64,000 nt of DNA from Campylobacter sp. VBCF_01 NA2 (GCF_027797205.1 NZ_CP115607.1:372001-436000); one strand, 5' to 3'; numbered from the stretch's first letter, positions 17,854-28,740 are shown. The notes: generated by a model from the letters alone, not told the origin. Numbers and translations: made by a program.

Positions 17854-19872
17854 ATGAATGTTAAATATTATGATGCATTAGTTATCGGTGGTGGGCTTGC
17901 AGGCCTACGCGCTGCGGTAGCTGCTGGCGAAAAAGGGCTTAGCACAGTAGTTTTAAGCCTTATTCCTGTTAAACGCTCGCACTCAGCAGCAGCACAAGGT
18001 GGTATGCAAGCAAGTCTTGGTAATTCTAAAATGAGTGAAGGCGATAATGAAGATGTGCATTTCGCTGATACCGTAAAAGGTAGCGACTGGGGTTGCGATC
18101 AAGATGTAGCTAGAATGTTTGCTCAAACAGCTCCAAAAGCTATTCGTGAGCTAGCTGCGTGGGGCGTTCCATGGACTCGTATCACAAAAGGTAAAAGAAG
18201 CGCGATTATTAACGCTCAAAAAACAACAATCGAAGAAAAAGAAGAAGTTCATGGTCTAATTCACAGCCGTGACTTCGGTGGAACAAAAAAATGGAGAACT
18301 TGCTACACAGCTGACGCTACTGGTCACACTATGCTTTTCGCTGTTGCAAACGAGGCATTAAAACACAATGTCGATATCCATGATAGAAAAGAAGCAATTG
18401 CTCTAATCCACGAAAACAACCGCTGTTATGGCGCGATTGTTCGCGATTTGGTAACTGGTGAGCTTACAGCTTATGTTGCAAAAGGCACACTAATCGCAAC
18501 TGGTGGTTATGGTCGTGTATATCGCCACACTACAAACGCTGTTGTTTGTGAGGGAACTGGTGCTGCTATCGCACTAGAAACAGGCGTAGCTCAATTAGGA
18601 AATATGGAAGCAGTTCAATTCCACCCAACTCCAATCGTTCCAAGTGGTATCTTGCTAACTGAGGGTTGCCGTGGTGATGGTGGTATCTTGCGTGATGTCG
18701 ATGGATATCGCTTTATGCCTGATTATGAACCAGAGAAAAAAGAACTAGCTAGCCGCGATGTTGTTTCACGCCGTATTATGGAACACATCAGAAATGGTAA
18801 AGGCGTTCCTAGCCCTTATGGATACCATGTTTGGCTTGATATTTCTATCTTGGGTCGCGAGCATATCGAGAAAAACCTTCGCGATGTTCAAGAAATTTGC
18901 CAAATTTTCAACGGTATCGATCCTGCTGATACAGAGACTTACACAGATGAAAATGGTCGCAAAAGAGGCAAAGGTTGGGCTCCAATCCTTCCAATGCAAC
19001 ACTACTCAATGGGTGGAATCAAAACAAAAGCAACAGGCGAAAGCCCAACACTAGCAGGTCTATTCTCAGCTGGTGAGGCTGCATGCTGGGATATGCACGG
19101 ATTCAACCGCTTGGGTGGAAACTCAGTTTCTGAGACAGTTGTCGCTGGTATGATTGTAGGTGATTACTTCGCAGATTTCTGCGCAAGCCACGAAATCGAT
19201 ATCAAAACAACTTCAATTGAAAAATTTGTAAATAAATCACAAGCTTACCTACAAAGCCTACTTGATAAAGACGGCAAATACAATGTATTTGAGATCAAAA
19301 ACAAAATGAAAGATATCATGTGGGAACATGTTGCGATTTTCCGCACAGGCGAGGGCTTGGCAAAAGCTGTAAAAGAGCTAGAAGAGCTTTACAAAGAATC
19401 AACAAATGTTAAAATTTCAAACAAAGAGCTATTTGGAAACCCAGAGCTAGAAGAGGCTTATCGTGTTCCTATGATGCTTAAACTTGCACTTTGCGTTGCA
19501 AAAGGCGCACTAGATCGCACAGAGAGCCGTGGTGCTCACTACCGCGAGGACTTCACAAAACGCGATGACGCAAACTGGCTAAAACGCACACTAGCGACTT
19601 GGAAAGACGGCGATACATTGCCAACTCTAACTTACGAGCCACTAGATATTATGAAAATGGAAATTCCACCAGCATTCCGTGGATATGGCGCGAAAGGTAA
19701 TATTATAGAGCACCCAGATAGTGCAAAACGCCAAAAAGAAGTTGATGACATTAGAGCAAAAATGGAATCAGAAGGCAGAGGACGCTATGAAATCCAAGAA
19801 GCACTAATGCATTATGAGTTGCAACCAAAATATAAAGCACCAAATGAAAGAGCAGGTATAGGATATGAGTAG
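17854..19872 (+). CDS. frdA: Fumarate reductase flavoprotein subunit
   Basis: A 672-residue flavoprotein. [10 protein letters not shown] at residues 12-21 is the FAD fold and H43 in [10 protein letters not shown] is the covalent FAD site. HPTPIVPSG and the late [12 protein letters not shown]-type block ([14 protein letters not shown]) belong to the active site. It reduces fumarate at the cytoplasmic face during anaerobic respiration; in this group the enzyme may also run as succinate dehydrogenase. frdB starts eight bases before its stop. Confidence 0.97.
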   Translation: MNVKYYDALVIGGGLAGLRAAVAAGEKGLSTVVLSLIPVKRSHSAAAQGGMQASLGNSKMSEGDNEDVHFADTVKGSDWGCDQDVARMFAQTAPKAIRELAAWGVPWTRITKGKRSAIINAQKTTIEEKEEVHGLIHSRDFGGTKKWRTCYTADATGHTMLFAVANEALKHNVDIHDRKEAIALIHENNRCYGAIVRDLVTGELTAYVAKGTLIATGGYGRVYRHTTNAVVCEGTGAAIALETGVAQLGNMEAVQFHPTPIVPSGILLTEGCRGDGGILRDVDGYRFMPDYEPEKKELASRDVVSRRIMEHIRNGKGVPSPYGYHVWLDISILGREHIEKNLRDVQEICQIFNGIDPADTETYTDENGRKRGKGWAPILPMQHYSMGGIKTKATGESPTLAGLFSAGEAACWDMHGFNRLGGNSVSETVVAGMIVGDYFADFCASHEIDIKTTSIEKFVNKSQAYLQSLLDKDGKYNVFEIKNKMKDIMWEHVAIFRTGEGLAKAVKELEELYKESTNVKISNKELFGNPELEEAYRVPMMLKLALCVAKGALDRTESRGAHYREDFTKRDDANWLKRTLATWKDGDTLPTLTYEPLDIMKMEIPPAFRGYGAKGNIIEHPDSAKRQKEVDDIRAKMESEGRGRYEIQEALMHYELQPKYKAPNERAGIGYE

Positions 19873-20587
19873 AAAAATCACAATTAAAGCGTTTAAATTT
19901 AATCCGCTAAGCAAGGTTTCTAAACCTCACTTTGCGACTTATGAGCTTGAAGAAACAGATGGTATGACACTATTTATCGCACTTAATGTCATCCGCGAAA
20001 AATTTGACCCAGAGCTAAGCTTCGACTTCGTATGTCGTGCTGGTATCTGTGGTAGCTGCGGTATGTTAGTCAATGGTAAGCCAGCACTTGCTTGCCGCAC
20101 ACTAACAAAAGACTATCCAGAGGGCGTTATCGAGCTTATGCCACTTCCTGTATTCAAACTACTAAAAGATTTGAGCGTAGATACAGGTAACTGGATGAAC
20201 GCGATGAGTAAGAGAGTCGAGAGCTGGATTCACACTGACCATGTAACTGACATCTCTAAATTAGAGGAAAAAGTCGAACCAGAAGTAGCACAAGAGGTTT
20301 TCGAGCTAGATCGTTGTATCGAGTGCGGTATCTGCGTGGCAGCATGCGGAACTGCGATTATGAGAGAGGATTTTATCGGTGCTGTTGGTATCAACCGCGT
20401 AGCTAGATTTAAAATCGATGCTCTTGATAACAGAACAGACGATGATTTCTACGAGTTAATCGGCGATGATGACGGTGTGTTTGGTTGTATGAGTTTGCTA
20501 GGTTGCGAAGACAACTGCCCTAAACACCTTCCATTACAATCTCGCATTGCTTATATGCGTAGAAAACTTGCTGCAAAAGGCAAATAA
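19865..20587 (+). CDS. frdB: Fumarate reductase iron-sulfur subunit
   Basis: A 240-residue three-cluster ferredoxin subunit. C57, C62, C65 and C77 bind the [2Fe-2S] cluster. [12 protein letters not shown] near residue 150 gives the [4Fe-4S] cluster, and the later [12 protein letters not shown] block completes the [3Fe-4S] site. It passes electrons from FrdC to FrdA. A strong terminator follows. Confidence 0.97.
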   Translation: MSRKITIKAFKFNPLSKVSKPHFATYELEETDGMTLFIALNVIREKFDPELSFDFVCRAGICGSCGMLVNGKPALACRTLTKDYPEGVIELMPLPVFKLLKDLSVDTGNWMNAMSKRVESWIHTDHVTDISKLEEKVEPEVAQEVFELDRCIECGICVAACGTAIMREDFIGAVGINRVARFKIDALDNRTDDDFYELIGDDDGVFGCMSLLGCEDNCPKHLPLQSRIAYMRRKLAAKGK

Positions 20588-20593
20588 TCCTAT

Positions 20594-20630
20594 GACGCTT
20601 GCAAAATTTTTGCAGGCGTCTTTCTACTTT
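20594..20630 (+). terminator. Intrinsic terminator of frdCAB
   Basis: GACGCTTGCAAAA at 20594-20606 pairs with TTTTGCAGGCGTC at 20608-20620 with one G-T pair, followed by TTTCTACTTTT. Confidence 0.85.
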
Positions 20631-20700
20631 TATAAAATTTTGAAATTTTATTGCAAAACTTATCAAATTTCTAACCATTTCAACCCAAAAAAGGTAGTTT

Positions 20701-22974
20701 ATGAATAATTTTATGAGTAAAATTTGGGGTTCAAAGAGGCTTTTTATCGATGAGAGTCTAACTCGCACTATGCCTAGCGATATCGCTGCGCTTATGTTAT
20801 GCACAAATTCGCAAAATTTCGAAAAATTTAAATCGTTGCAAAGTTTTAGAGAAATTTTAAAAGAGCTTGGCGAAGAGATTGGAATCTATGCGATTCAGTC
20901 GCTACAAATCGGCGCAATCAATGCGATTTGCAAGCTTAAAATTTCCAAATTAAGCGTTTTGATGATGGTTGAAAATTTAAGCAAAGAGGGAATTATTAGC
21001 AAAAGCGAGTATGATGAAATTTCAAAATTTTTGCTTCAACTTCAAAGCGATTTGAGCGAAAACGAAGCCCCAAATTCGCCCGCAAATTTCGCATTTTACG
21101 GCAAATTGGAGAGTTTGGATATTATTAGCGATGAGCTAAAAGCACTTTTGAGCGCCAAAAGCGAAGATGAACTTGCAAATTTGGTTTCAGGCACAGACAC
21201 TGGCGCGGGTGCAAATTTAGGCGCAAATTTAGGTGCTCGTTCGAATACTAGCGCGAGCGAAAATACGAGCGAAAATTCAGATACAAATCCAGGCGCAGGT
21301 TTTCTCGTTTGCGCGAGCGAATTTGAAAATTCACTCTTTGAGCGCACAAACGCCGCCAAATTAAACGCCAAAGATGCAAATTTTACACTCTCGGTTACTG
21401 GCGTAATCAACGCTGGGAAATCCAGCATGCTAAATCGTCTTTTGGGATTTGATATTTTAGGGACTTCAAATATCCCTGAAACGGCGAATTTAACGCTTCT
21501 TAAAGGTAGCGATAAGCCTTATGCTAAGGTCAAATTCTACGATGATGAGGAGCTTGAAATTTTGGGTTTTGCGCAGGAATTTCGCTCGAAATTTCAAAAC
21601 CAAAGCGAAGCCATAATCGAGCCAGAAAAACTGCAAGAATTTACCTCCGCCAAGTATGAAATTTCAAAATTTATCAAATTTATCGAACTTGGCATAAAAA
21701 GCGATTTTCTAAGCGATAAAATCACCGTCGTCGATACCCCAGGGCTAGACGATAGCGTGGTTTTGCGCGAGGAGCTGACGAAAAACTTTATGTTTTCAAG
21801 CGACGCGATAATCCACCTAATGAACGCCTCTCAAAGCTCGACCAAAAAGGATATGAGCTTTATCGCAAGCACCCTAAAAAGCTCGAAAAACAACTCGCTC
21901 ATTGTGGTTTTAACCCACGCTGATTTGCTTAGCCAGACCGAGCTAATCGACGCGCTAAGATACGCTAGGGCTAGCATTTGCGAGGAGCTTGGGGCGTTTG
22001 GGTTCGATGAGGGGCTGATAGAAAATGTGAGCTATTTTTGCATAGACAGCCACAGCGGACGGGGTATTGGCGAGCTGAAATCTCATCTTTTCGAGCGATT
22101 TTTCGGCGAAAATTCAGCCAAAGCAGATGAAATTTTATCCTCATACAAAAAAGAGTTATCGCTGATTTGCGAGGCGTATTTGGCTGATTTGCAGGAGCAA
22201 AACGCCGATTTTAGCGCGAATAAAAGCGAGCTAGCCCAAAAATGCGAGAATATAAACGCCGAAATTAGCGCGCTAAATGCAAATTTAGCTAAGTTAAAAA
22301 ACGATTTAACCGGCGCGATTAGCAAGCTTAGCTACGATGATAGCACGCTTTTTGCGCCGCTAAAATCAGCGATTTTGACGATTAAAGACAGGGTTTTAAC
22401 CGACATAAATTACTCGAAAAAAAATAAAAAACAGATTGATTTTTCTAGGCTAGAAGTCATCGCAAATTCTGGCGTCAAAGATGTCATCACGGACATTTTC
22501 CGCTCGTTTTCGCAAAAGATTTCGCGCGATATTTCTGATATCAAAGAGCTTTTAGGAAGCGATTTTAGCGAGGTAAATTCGCTTAAATTTGATACGAAAA
22601 AATACATGGACGAAAATTTCGCCCAGCCAAATTTCGCTAAATTTAACGAAAGCCTGCGTGAAATCGTGCGCAAAAACAGCGATTTTGGCGCATTATCGGC
22701 GAGTTTTGACGCGCTATTTAGCGAGTTTTTCGCTAAGCTAAATTTAAAATCTAGTTTCGAAAACATCGCCAAAACCTGCACCGCGGAGTTTAAAGAAAAT
22801 GTCCTAGCTCTTTTTGCTAGCAAAAAATCTAGCCTAGATTTGCGCCAAAGCGAGCTTGAAAGCGCGCTTAAAGCAGGCGATGAAAACGCCGAGCAAATCG
22901 CCAAAAACGCGCGATTGGTGCGAGAAAAAATAAATTTGGTAAATGGATTAATTAAAAGGATCGAGCAATGCTAA
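20701..22974 (+). CDS. Dynamin-like GTPase, first of a tandem pair (DLP1-like)
   Basis: The 757-residue protein has a dynamin-type GTPase core. The P-loop GVINAGKSS is at 234-242 and the switch DTPGLDD follows near residue 350; long helical stalk segments fill the C-terminal half. The first 230 residues are an extra N-terminal part that includes a low-complexity Gly/Ala/Asn/Ser stretch (about residues 160-200). Tandem dynamin-like proteins of Campylobacter jejuni (DLP1/DLP2) form a hetero-oligomer that tethers membranes. The stop overlaps the next start by seven bases (ATGCTAA), in keeping with equal production of both partners. Confidence 0.9.
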   Translation: MNNFMSKIWGSKRLFIDESLTRTMPSDIAALMLCTNSQNFEKFKSLQSFREILKELGEEIGIYAIQSLQIGAINAICKLKISKLSVLMMVENLSKEGIISKSEYDEISKFLLQLQSDLSENEAPNSPANFAFYGKLESLDIISDELKALLSAKSEDELANLVSGTDTGAGANLGANLGARSNTSASENTSENSDTNPGAGFLVCASEFENSLFERTNAAKLNAKDANFTLSVTGVINAGKSSMLNRLLGFDILGTSNIPETANLTLLKGSDKPYAKVKFYDDEELEILGFAQEFRSKFQNQSEAIIEPEKLQEFTSAKYEISKFIKFIELGIKSDFLSDKITVVDTPGLDDSVVLREELTKNFMFSSDAIIHLMNASQSSTKKDMSFIASTLKSSKNNSLIVVLTHADLLSQTELIDALRYARASICEELGAFGFDEGLIENVSYFCIDSHSGRGIGELKSHLFERFFGENSAKADEILSSYKKELSLICEAYLADLQEQNADFSANKSELAQKCENINAEISALNANLAKLKNDLTGAISKLSYDDSTLFAPLKSAILTIKDRVLTDINYSKKNKKQIDFSRLEVIANSGVKDVITDIFRSFSQKISRDISDIKELLGSDFSEVNSLKFDTKKYMDENFAQPNFAKFNESLREIVRKNSDFGALSASFDALFSEFFAKLNLKSSFENIAKTCTAEFKENVLALFASKKSSLDLRQSELESALKAGDENAEQIAKNARLVREKINLVNGLIKRIEQC

Positions 22975-24803
22975 GGGAATTTATCAGCGAGTATAGGGCG
23001 AAATTTTTACCCAGCACGAAGCAGGGATTTTGGGGCGATATGAGCAGGGCTGTGGGCGAGCTAAAAGACCCGAGTCTGCACCCTAGCGCGCATTTAAGCA
23101 AGGTTTTAGATGAAATTTTGCTCGTCGAGTCCGAGCCTCTTAAAATCGCGGTTGTGGGGCAGTTTAGTAGCGGTAAATCGACATTTTTAAACACCTTGCT
23201 TTCTAGCGAAGTTTTGCCAACTGGCGTCGTGCCAGTTACTGCCAAGGCCACTCATATCAAATACGCCCCTTATGAAATGATGAGCGTAGCGTATAAAAAC
23301 GGCTACACCCAAACCTTAGAAAGCTCGCAAATTTCGGATTTCGTCGATCAAAGGCGGGAGTTAAAAGATATCAAAAATATAAATATGTTTTTGCCACACG
23401 AGCTTTTGAAAAAAATAAATTTCATCGACACCCCAGGGCTAAATTCGCGCTCGAACGCCGATACCAGGGAGACATTGGAGATTTTCGATGAGGTTTTTGG
23501 CGTGCTTTGGATTTCACTCATCGACAACGCCGCTAGAAAGAGCGAAACAGCTCAAATTTCGCTTTTGCCAAAATTTTTAAGCAAAAACTCCATTGCGATT
23601 TTAAGCCAAAAAGATAGGCTTGGCGCCGAAGAAATCGAGCGTGTGCATAATTACGCTAAAACTATTTTTGGTGCGAATTTCGCCTCTATCGTGCCAATCT
23701 CATCAAAGCTAGAAAAAGCTGGCGATAGCCAAAACAGCGGGTTTAGCGAGGTTAGAGAGTTTTTAGACGGGCTTGATAAAAACCGCATTAGCTTTGCCAA
23801 ATCTAGGCTAAATTTCATACTTGCCGAGCTTAAAAACGAGCGGGCAGGGTATTTGGAAATACATAAAATTTTAGAAAACATTATCGCTTCAAACAAAGAT
23901 AAAATCGCCGAATTTTGCGCCAGTGAGCGCGAAATTTACAAAGAGGAATTTAGCAAAATTTACGCCTCGATTAAAGAGACCTCGAAATTTATCGCTAAAA
24001 CCATGCAAGAAGCCCTAAGCTCGAAGCAAAACGAGTATTTCATAAGCGCGACGCAGACGAAAAAGAGCTTTTTTGGCACGCAAACCTCGAAGGGATACGA
24101 AAAAGTAGCCTACGAGGCGCCGTATTTCAACACCGACGCTGCGCTTTCGAAGCTGATTTACAACGACGATAGGCTAAATGTGATTTTTCGCCGTTTTAAG
24201 GCCGAGTTAGTCAAAACCCAAAATGCTATGAGCGAGGCGATAGAGCGCATTTATGCGGGGTTTGAGAGGGAAATTTTGCTATTTAAAGGTAGGTTTGAAA
24301 ACTACGAGCGCCAAAGCGATTTAGCCTCTATCATAGAGGCTTCAAATATCGCCAAAATCGCAAGCGAAGTCTATGGGTTGTTTTTAAAAGACGGCGAGAG
24401 GGCCGTTTTTCAAATCTGCCAAAAAATCGCGCTGTTTTTCGAGCAAATTATGATAAAAATCGCCTCAAACTACACAAACGCTGTAACCCTAAGCGCGAAT
24501 TTCATCGCAAACAAAATCGCAAAATCAATCAGCGATTACGAGGAAGAACCGGGACTTTATCAGCTTTTTTATCCATCTTATGAGGACTTTGAAAAGGCGG
24601 TTTTAGGGGGACTTCATTACTATGAGTTCGAAAATGACTTCGTAGGGTCTAGCTCGTTTGTGGATAAAATTTACTCAGATTTTAGCGCGCAGATTGCGCA
24701 AATTTTCGAGGAAAATTTAGCCAAAATCGCGGATTTTAAAGCCACGCAAGAAAATGCGCTTGCGATTTTTAGCGCACTTGAAAATTTGCAAAGCCAAAAT
24801 TAG
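22968..24803 (+). CDS. Dynamin-like GTPase, second of the pair (DLP2-like)
   Basis: The 611-residue protein has P-loop GQFSSGKST at residues 64-72 and the switch FIDTPGLNSRSN near 155. A predicted hydrophobic patch (AVFQICQKIALFFEQIMIKIA) lies near residue 480 and may act as the membrane-binding paddle. Its GTPase motifs are close to the bacterial dynamin consensus and it lacks the long N-terminal extension of its partner. It ends in a symmetrical terminator shared with the convergent gene. Confidence 0.9.
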   Translation: MLREFISEYRAKFLPSTKQGFWGDMSRAVGELKDPSLHPSAHLSKVLDEILLVESEPLKIAVVGQFSSGKSTFLNTLLSSEVLPTGVVPVTAKATHIKYAPYEMMSVAYKNGYTQTLESSQISDFVDQRRELKDIKNINMFLPHELLKKINFIDTPGLNSRSNADTRETLEIFDEVFGVLWISLIDNAARKSETAQISLLPKFLSKNSIAILSQKDRLGAEEIERVHNYAKTIFGANFASIVPISSKLEKAGDSQNSGFSEVREFLDGLDKNRISFAKSRLNFILAELKNERAGYLEIHKILENIIASNKDKIAEFCASEREIYKEEFSKIYASIKETSKFIAKTMQEALSSKQNEYFISATQTKKSFFGTQTSKGYEKVAYEAPYFNTDAALSKLIYNDDRLNVIFRRFKAELVKTQNAMSEAIERIYAGFEREILLFKGRFENYERQSDLASIIEASNIAKIASEVYGLFLKDGERAVFQICQKIALFFEQIMIKIASNYTNAVTLSANFIANKIAKSISDYEEEPGLYQLFYPSYEDFEKAVLGGLHYYEFENDFVGSSSFVDKIYSDFSAQIAQIFEENLAKIADFKATQENALAIFSALENLQSQN

Positions 24804-24829
24804 TCTAAATTTCTAAATTTAGACTAATT
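24798..24829. terminator. Bidirectional terminator-like inverted repeat
   Basis: AATTAGTCTAAATTT at 24798-24812 is followed by CT and its exact complement at 24815-24829: a 15-bp perfect stem. It covers the stop codons of both convergent genes. Confidence 0.7.
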
Positions 24830-25232
24830 TCGCAAACTCGCTTCCTAGTTTTTCGCGCCAATTATCGGCGATTTTTTCGCCCTCTTTGGCGTATTTTAAA
24901 ATCACGCCCTCACATTTTTGCAAAAATTTAAAGAGCTTTTCCTCCCAAATTTCGGGGCTTTGATTATTTTTGTGCATGGTTTGGATAAAGACTAATTCCT
25001 TGCTAAGATTTGCGATTTCATCGAGCGCTTCGTCCCTTTGGCTCTCATCTTTTAGCTCTAAATTTTGCAAAGCTAAAATTTCGCCATCAAGTATGTCGCA
25101 AAAGCTCAGATATTTGGCGTTATTTGGCACTTCCTCTATCATATCAGCGCGTGAGGCTGCGCGCATTACCTGTGAATAAACGATAAAACCTACTATCAAA
25201 AAAACCGCCAAAATCAGCGTTACATTAACCAT
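24819..25232 (-). CDS. Hypothetical single-span membrane protein
   Basis: The 137-residue protein begins with one hydrophobic helix (LILAVFLIVGFIVYSQVM) and continues as a charged, helical domain with no known motif. It starts with ATG behind a very good AGGAGG site and overlaps the end of rarD by eight bases. Function unknown; its place beside dynamin genes is not evidence of a link, since it is on the other strand. Confidence 0.72.
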   Translation of the reverse strand: MVNVTLILAVFLIVGFIVYSQVMRAASRADMIEEVPNNAKYLSFCDILDGEILALQNLELKDESQRDEALDEIANLSKELVFIQTMHKNNQSPEIWEEKLFKFLQKCEGVILKYAKEGEKIADNWREKLGSEFAKLV

Positions 25233-26100
25233 TTTTCCTCCTTTTTAAGCTATCAAATCCCACTATCGCAAGCCCTAGCCAAATGAGCGAAAAGCTGAAA
25301 ATTTTGTAAAAACTAAGCTCCTCGCCGTATAAAAACACAGCGATTAGCATGCTCATCGAGGGGCTAAGATACTGCATAAATCCGATTGTCGAAAGCGGCA
25401 GATATGCAGTCGAAATCGCGAAGGTAATTAGTGGTAAAACCGTGATAACTCCGCTAAATGCGAGCAGTGCGCCGGTGCTGTGTGCCCCAAATGCGCTAGT
25501 GCCCGAATACGCGCAAAAGCCCAAATACGCGCACGCAAGCGGGAGCATGAGTGTGGTCTCGCAAAACAGCCCCTCGAAGCTAGGCACGGCGATTTTTTTG
25601 CGAATTAATCCGTAAAATGCGAAACTTGTCGGCAAAATCAGCGATACAAATGGCAGTCTGCCAAGTGCGTAAATTTGCACGCAGATCGCCAAAAACGCCA
25701 AAAATAGCGAAACTCTCCCTGCTAGGCTTAGCCGTTCTTTTAGAAAAATTGCGCCCAAAAGCACCGATAGTAGGGGGTTTATGAAATACCCTAGGCTCGT
25801 GGATAAAATATCGCCCAAATTTACCGCCCAGATAAAAATGCCCCAATTTATGCTAATCAAACAGCCTGTGCAAAGAAGTGCTAATGCCTTTTTGCGATCT
25901 GATAACAAAAGCGAGATGTTTTTTAGCTTTTTTGTAAAAAATAAAAATAAAAAAAGCAAAACAAAGGACCAAAAAATTCTGTGCGCTAAAATTTGCGTAG
26001 CATCTACATCTTGGATAAATTTGAAATAAATCGGAAAAACGCCCCACATAAAAAAGGTCAAAAACGCGATTATTAGCCCTTTTGTGCGGTCGTCTTTCAT
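25225..26100 (-). CDS. rarD: RarD-type EamA-family transporter
   Basis: The 291-residue protein has about ten membrane helices in two EamA repeats. Its start (KGLIIAFLTFFMWGVFPIYFK) and the HRIFWSF segment are typical for RarD proteins, named from chloramphenicol sensitivity but of unknown substrate. Translation of the following small gene is probably coupled through the eight-base overlap. Confidence 0.88.
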   Translation of the reverse strand: MKDDRTKGLIIAFLTFFMWGVFPIYFKFIQDVDATQILAHRIFWSFVLLFLFLFFTKKLKNISLLLSDRKKALALLCTGCLISINWGIFIWAVNLGDILSTSLGYFINPLLSVLLGAIFLKERLSLAGRVSLFLAFLAICVQIYALGRLPFVSLILPTSFAFYGLIRKKIAVPSFEGLFCETTLMLPLACAYLGFCAYSGTSAFGAHSTGALLAFSGVITVLPLITFAISTAYLPLSTIGFMQYLSPSMSMLIAVFLYGEELSFYKIFSFSLIWLGLAIVGFDSLKRRKNG

Positions 26101-26232
26101 AAAATTCCTTAAATTTGTGATTGATTTAAAAGGCTTGCATTTTAAAATTTAATTGATTAATAACTGCTTATTTTTGGCGTGAAATTTAGGAGTAAATTTA
26201 TATTTTTGAAATGAAATTTAGTCATATTTAGG

Positions 26233-26238
26233 TATAAT
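26233..26238 (+). promoter_or_regulatory. -10 element of the DAHP synthase gene
   Basis: TATAAT stands 34 bases before the ATG at 26272 in an AT-rich leader, with AAAAGGAG as ribosome site. No clear -35 is seen, as is usual for the group. Confidence 0.55.
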
Positions 26239-26271
26239 GGCAAAATTTTTAAAACCAAAAAAGGAGAATTT

Positions 26272-27612
26272 ATGAGTTGGGATAGATCGTCTTGGAAAAA
26301 TTTCAATATCTTACAGCAGCCCACATACCCTGATATGGGCGCAGTCGAGGCCGTCAAAGAAAGGCTCTATAACTTCCCGCCACTAGTTTTTGCTGGCGAG
26401 GTCAGATCTTTAAAAAGCGATCTTGCCAGAGCCACAAGGGGCGAGGCGTTTTTGCTTCAAGGTGGGGATTGTGCTGAGAGTTTTGCAAATTTTAGCGCAA
26501 ATAATATCCGCGATATGTTTAAGGTAATGCTTCAAATGGCGATTGTAATGACCTTCGCCGCTGGCAAGCCTATCGTAAAGGTCGGACGCCTAGCAGGTCA
26601 GTTTGCCAAACCTCGCAGTAGCGATTACGAAGAGGTCGGCGGTGTGAAGCTTCCTAGCTATCGTGGCGATATCATAAATGGCTTTGAGTTTAATGAAGCT
26701 GCGCGTGTGCCAAATCCAGAGCGTATGATCGAGGCATATCACCAAAGTGCGGCTACGATGAACCTTTTGCGTGCGTTTTCACGCGGTGGTCTAGCCAATC
26801 TGCACGAGGTGCATAAGTGGAATTTGGGCTTTTTGAAAAGGGCTGAGTTGCAGGCGAAATTCAACGCCCTAAGCGATTCTATCTCAAATGCGCTGAAATT
26901 TATGGACGCATGCGGTATAAATACGCAAAGTGCGCCAACGCTAAATGAGACGAAATTTTACACTTCACACGAGGCGCTTTTGCTAAATTACGAAGAGTGT
27001 TTGACGCGTATAGACAGCACGAGCGGGGATTGGTATGACTGCTCGGCGCACATGGTTTGGATAGGCGAGCGCACTAGGGGAGTTGGTGATGCGCATGTGC
27101 ATTTTATGAGCGGTATCAAAAACCCTATCGGCGTAAAAATCGGACCAAACGCCAGTGCGCAGGATATTTTGCGCTTAGCTGATGCACTAAATCCAGAAAA
27201 CGAGGCTGGCAGGCTAAATATCATCATCCGCATGGGCGCGGATAAAATCGGCGATAGGCTGCCAAAAATACTGCGCGAGCTAAAAAGCGAGGGCAGGGAA
27301 ATTTTATACAGTATCGATCCTATGCACGGAAACACCGTCAAAGCGGGCAATTACAAAACGCGCGAGTTCGATATGATTTTAAAAGAGGTTCAAAGCTTCT
27401 TTGAAATCCACAAGGCCGAGGGCACGAAAGCTGGCGGAATCCACCTAGAAATGACAGGCCAAGATGTCACAGAATGCACAGGCGGGGCATTTAACGTAAC
27501 CGAAGAGACGCTAAAAGAGCGCTACGAAACCCAGTGCGATCCGCGCCTAAACGCTGATCAAGCGCTCGAACTTGCCTTTGTAATCGCTGATAATTTAAAG
27601 GCAGTGGAGTAA
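26272..27612 (+). CDS. aroG: Class II 3-deoxy-7-phosphoheptulonate (DAHP) synthase
   Basis: A 446-residue plant-type DAHP synthase. Family blocks include [36 protein letters not shown], and DPMHGNT. It joins erythrose 4-phosphate and phosphoenolpyruvate in the first shikimate step. It stands alone with its own promoter and a strong terminator. Confidence 0.96.
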   Translation: MSWDRSSWKNFNILQQPTYPDMGAVEAVKERLYNFPPLVFAGEVRSLKSDLARATRGEAFLLQGGDCAESFANFSANNIRDMFKVMLQMAIVMTFAAGKPIVKVGRLAGQFAKPRSSDYEEVGGVKLPSYRGDIINGFEFNEAARVPNPERMIEAYHQSAATMNLLRAFSRGGLANLHEVHKWNLGFLKRAELQAKFNALSDSISNALKFMDACGINTQSAPTLNETKFYTSHEALLLNYEECLTRIDSTSGDWYDCSAHMVWIGERTRGVGDAHVHFMSGIKNPIGVKIGPNASAQDILRLADALNPENEAGRLNIIIRMGADKIGDRLPKILRELKSEGREILYSIDPMHGNTVKAGNYKTREFDMILKEVQSFFEIHKAEGTKAGGIHLEMTGQDVTECTGGAFNVTEETLKERYETQCDPRLNADQALELAFVIADNLKAVE

Positions 27613-27637
27613 AATTTAAAATTTAAATTTTGCCTAT

Positions 27638-27676
27638 AAGCCAAATTTGCCATTTTTGGTGAATTTGGCTTTTTTA
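27638..27676 (+). terminator. Intrinsic terminator of the DAHP synthase gene
   Basis: AAGCCAAATT at 27638-27647 pairs exactly with AATTTGGCTT at 27662-27671, followed by a T-run. Confidence 0.85.
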
Positions 27677-27747
27677 TTTTGTGGTGGATTTGTAAAAATG
27701 AATTGTTGTTATTTGTTATGGATTAATTTATAACTTGCGAAGCGAGA

Positions 27748-28506
27748 TTAAATCACGCACAAATGCTTGATTTTCTCGCTCTCAAATTTCAGCTCCACTA
27801 TGTCGTGCCAAAGCGTGACAAACTGGCTATTTACGCAGAAAAGTTCCTCATGAAAGTGTCCGAAAAACCACTTTTTAAATTCGATTTTGCGATAAATTTC
27901 TTCTAGTAAATCGCCGTTTGGGTCGTGGAAATCTAGCGCAAACTCATTTAGGGCCAGCACCTTTGACGCGATAGAATTCGGCGCAGTGTGCGAAAGCACC
28001 AAATCCACGCTAAAATCGTGCTTAGCGAGGTTTTTGTAAGTTTCGTTTAACTCAGCCTCGCTGATATTTTCGCCCTCCCACCACGATATGTTTTGCGTGC
28101 GATACTCCCTGTCGATACTCGCCGCACCGCCCATACTAAGGACTTTGTGCCCTGCAAGCTCATAAACCTGCCCGCGCATTAAATGATATATGCTTTTTGA
28201 GATTTTATGCACTTTTCCGCCGTGAAATTCGCTGATAGGGTAGGCGTCAAGGCGGTCGAAATTTTCGTGATTTCCGTCGATAAACAGCGTCGTGTAGGCT
28301 CGCTCGTCAAGGTATTTTAGCCAGCGAATTTCATCGTTATCTGGCTGAGCCTCCCAGATAAAGCCAAAATCGCCTGCGATGATTACAAAATCATCCTTAC
28401 AAAGCTCTTTTTCGGTTTTGTATCTAAACTTTTCAAACCTTTTCATTTCGCCGCTAAACCCACGCCAACCGCCGTGCGTATCGCCTGTGATGAAAATCCT
28501 AGCCAT
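27748..28506 (-). CDS. Soluble calcineurin-like metallophosphoesterase
   Basis: The 252-residue protein has metal motifs in order: GDTHGG (D9, H11), AGDFG, DGNHENFD, LSHTAP and GHFHEE. There is no signal or membrane helix, so it is cytoplasmic and differs from the membrane enzyme at 1349. The family member resembles bacterial phosphodiesterases of unknown substrate, often encoded by or near mobile DNA. It lies just outside the left edge of the ssrA element, 41 bp away. Confidence 0.85.
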   Translation of the reverse strand: MARIFITGDTHGGWRGFSGEMKRFEKFRYKTEKELCKDDFVIIAGDFGFIWEAQPDNDEIRWLKYLDERAYTTLFIDGNHENFDRLDAYPISEFHGGKVHKISKSIYHLMRGQVYELAGHKVLSMGGAASIDREYRTQNISWWEGENISEAELNETYKNLAKHDFSVDLVLSHTAPNSIASKVLALNEFALDFHDPNGDLLEEIYRKIEFKKWFFGHFHEELFCVNSQFVTLWHDIVELKFESEKIKHLCVI

Positions 28507-28546
28507 TGTTTTGCCTTTAAATTTGTGAAATTTTGTAAATTTTATG

Positions 28547-28576
28547 AAAACAACTTAAAAAAAGCTTAAATGGTGG
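28547..28576 (+). repeat. Left attachment repeat (tmRNA 3' end remnant)
   Basis: Thirty bases identical to 35521-35550. The following GGTGTGC continues the match to the tmRNA acceptor stem if one base is skipped, which shows that this is a residue of the target site. It is the distal att copy. Confidence 0.88.
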
Positions 28577-28653
28577 GGTGTGCTCTCTATACCTATGCCT
28601 TTCTAACTACGATAAATAGCGGATTTGAAAGCTTTAAGGTTTTTAGCATTACC

Positions 28654-28678
28654 CAAAAAGTAACTTATTTACTTTTTG
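28654..28678. repeat. Inverted repeat near the left end, possible integrase or excisionase arm site
   Basis: CAAAAAGTAA at 28654-28663 and TTACTTTTTG at 28669-28678 form a perfect 10-bp inverted repeat with a 5-base loop. The AGTAACTTA core recurs three times at the other end of the element (35382-35423). Confidence 0.5.
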
Positions 28679-28740
28679 TTTTATAAATTTTCGCTCATTT
28701 AAGCAACCAAAACGAAGTTATATTATAACAATTTTTTTTC

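Noticed and set aside
22410-22904. Minus-strand open frame of 164 codons opposite the first dynamin gene
   Set aside because: Shadow of the helical, Lys/Ala/Ser-rich dynamin frame; no motif.
24819-25232. Small membrane protein as a third dynamin partner
   Set aside because: It is on the opposite strand, shares a terminator only, and overlaps rarD.
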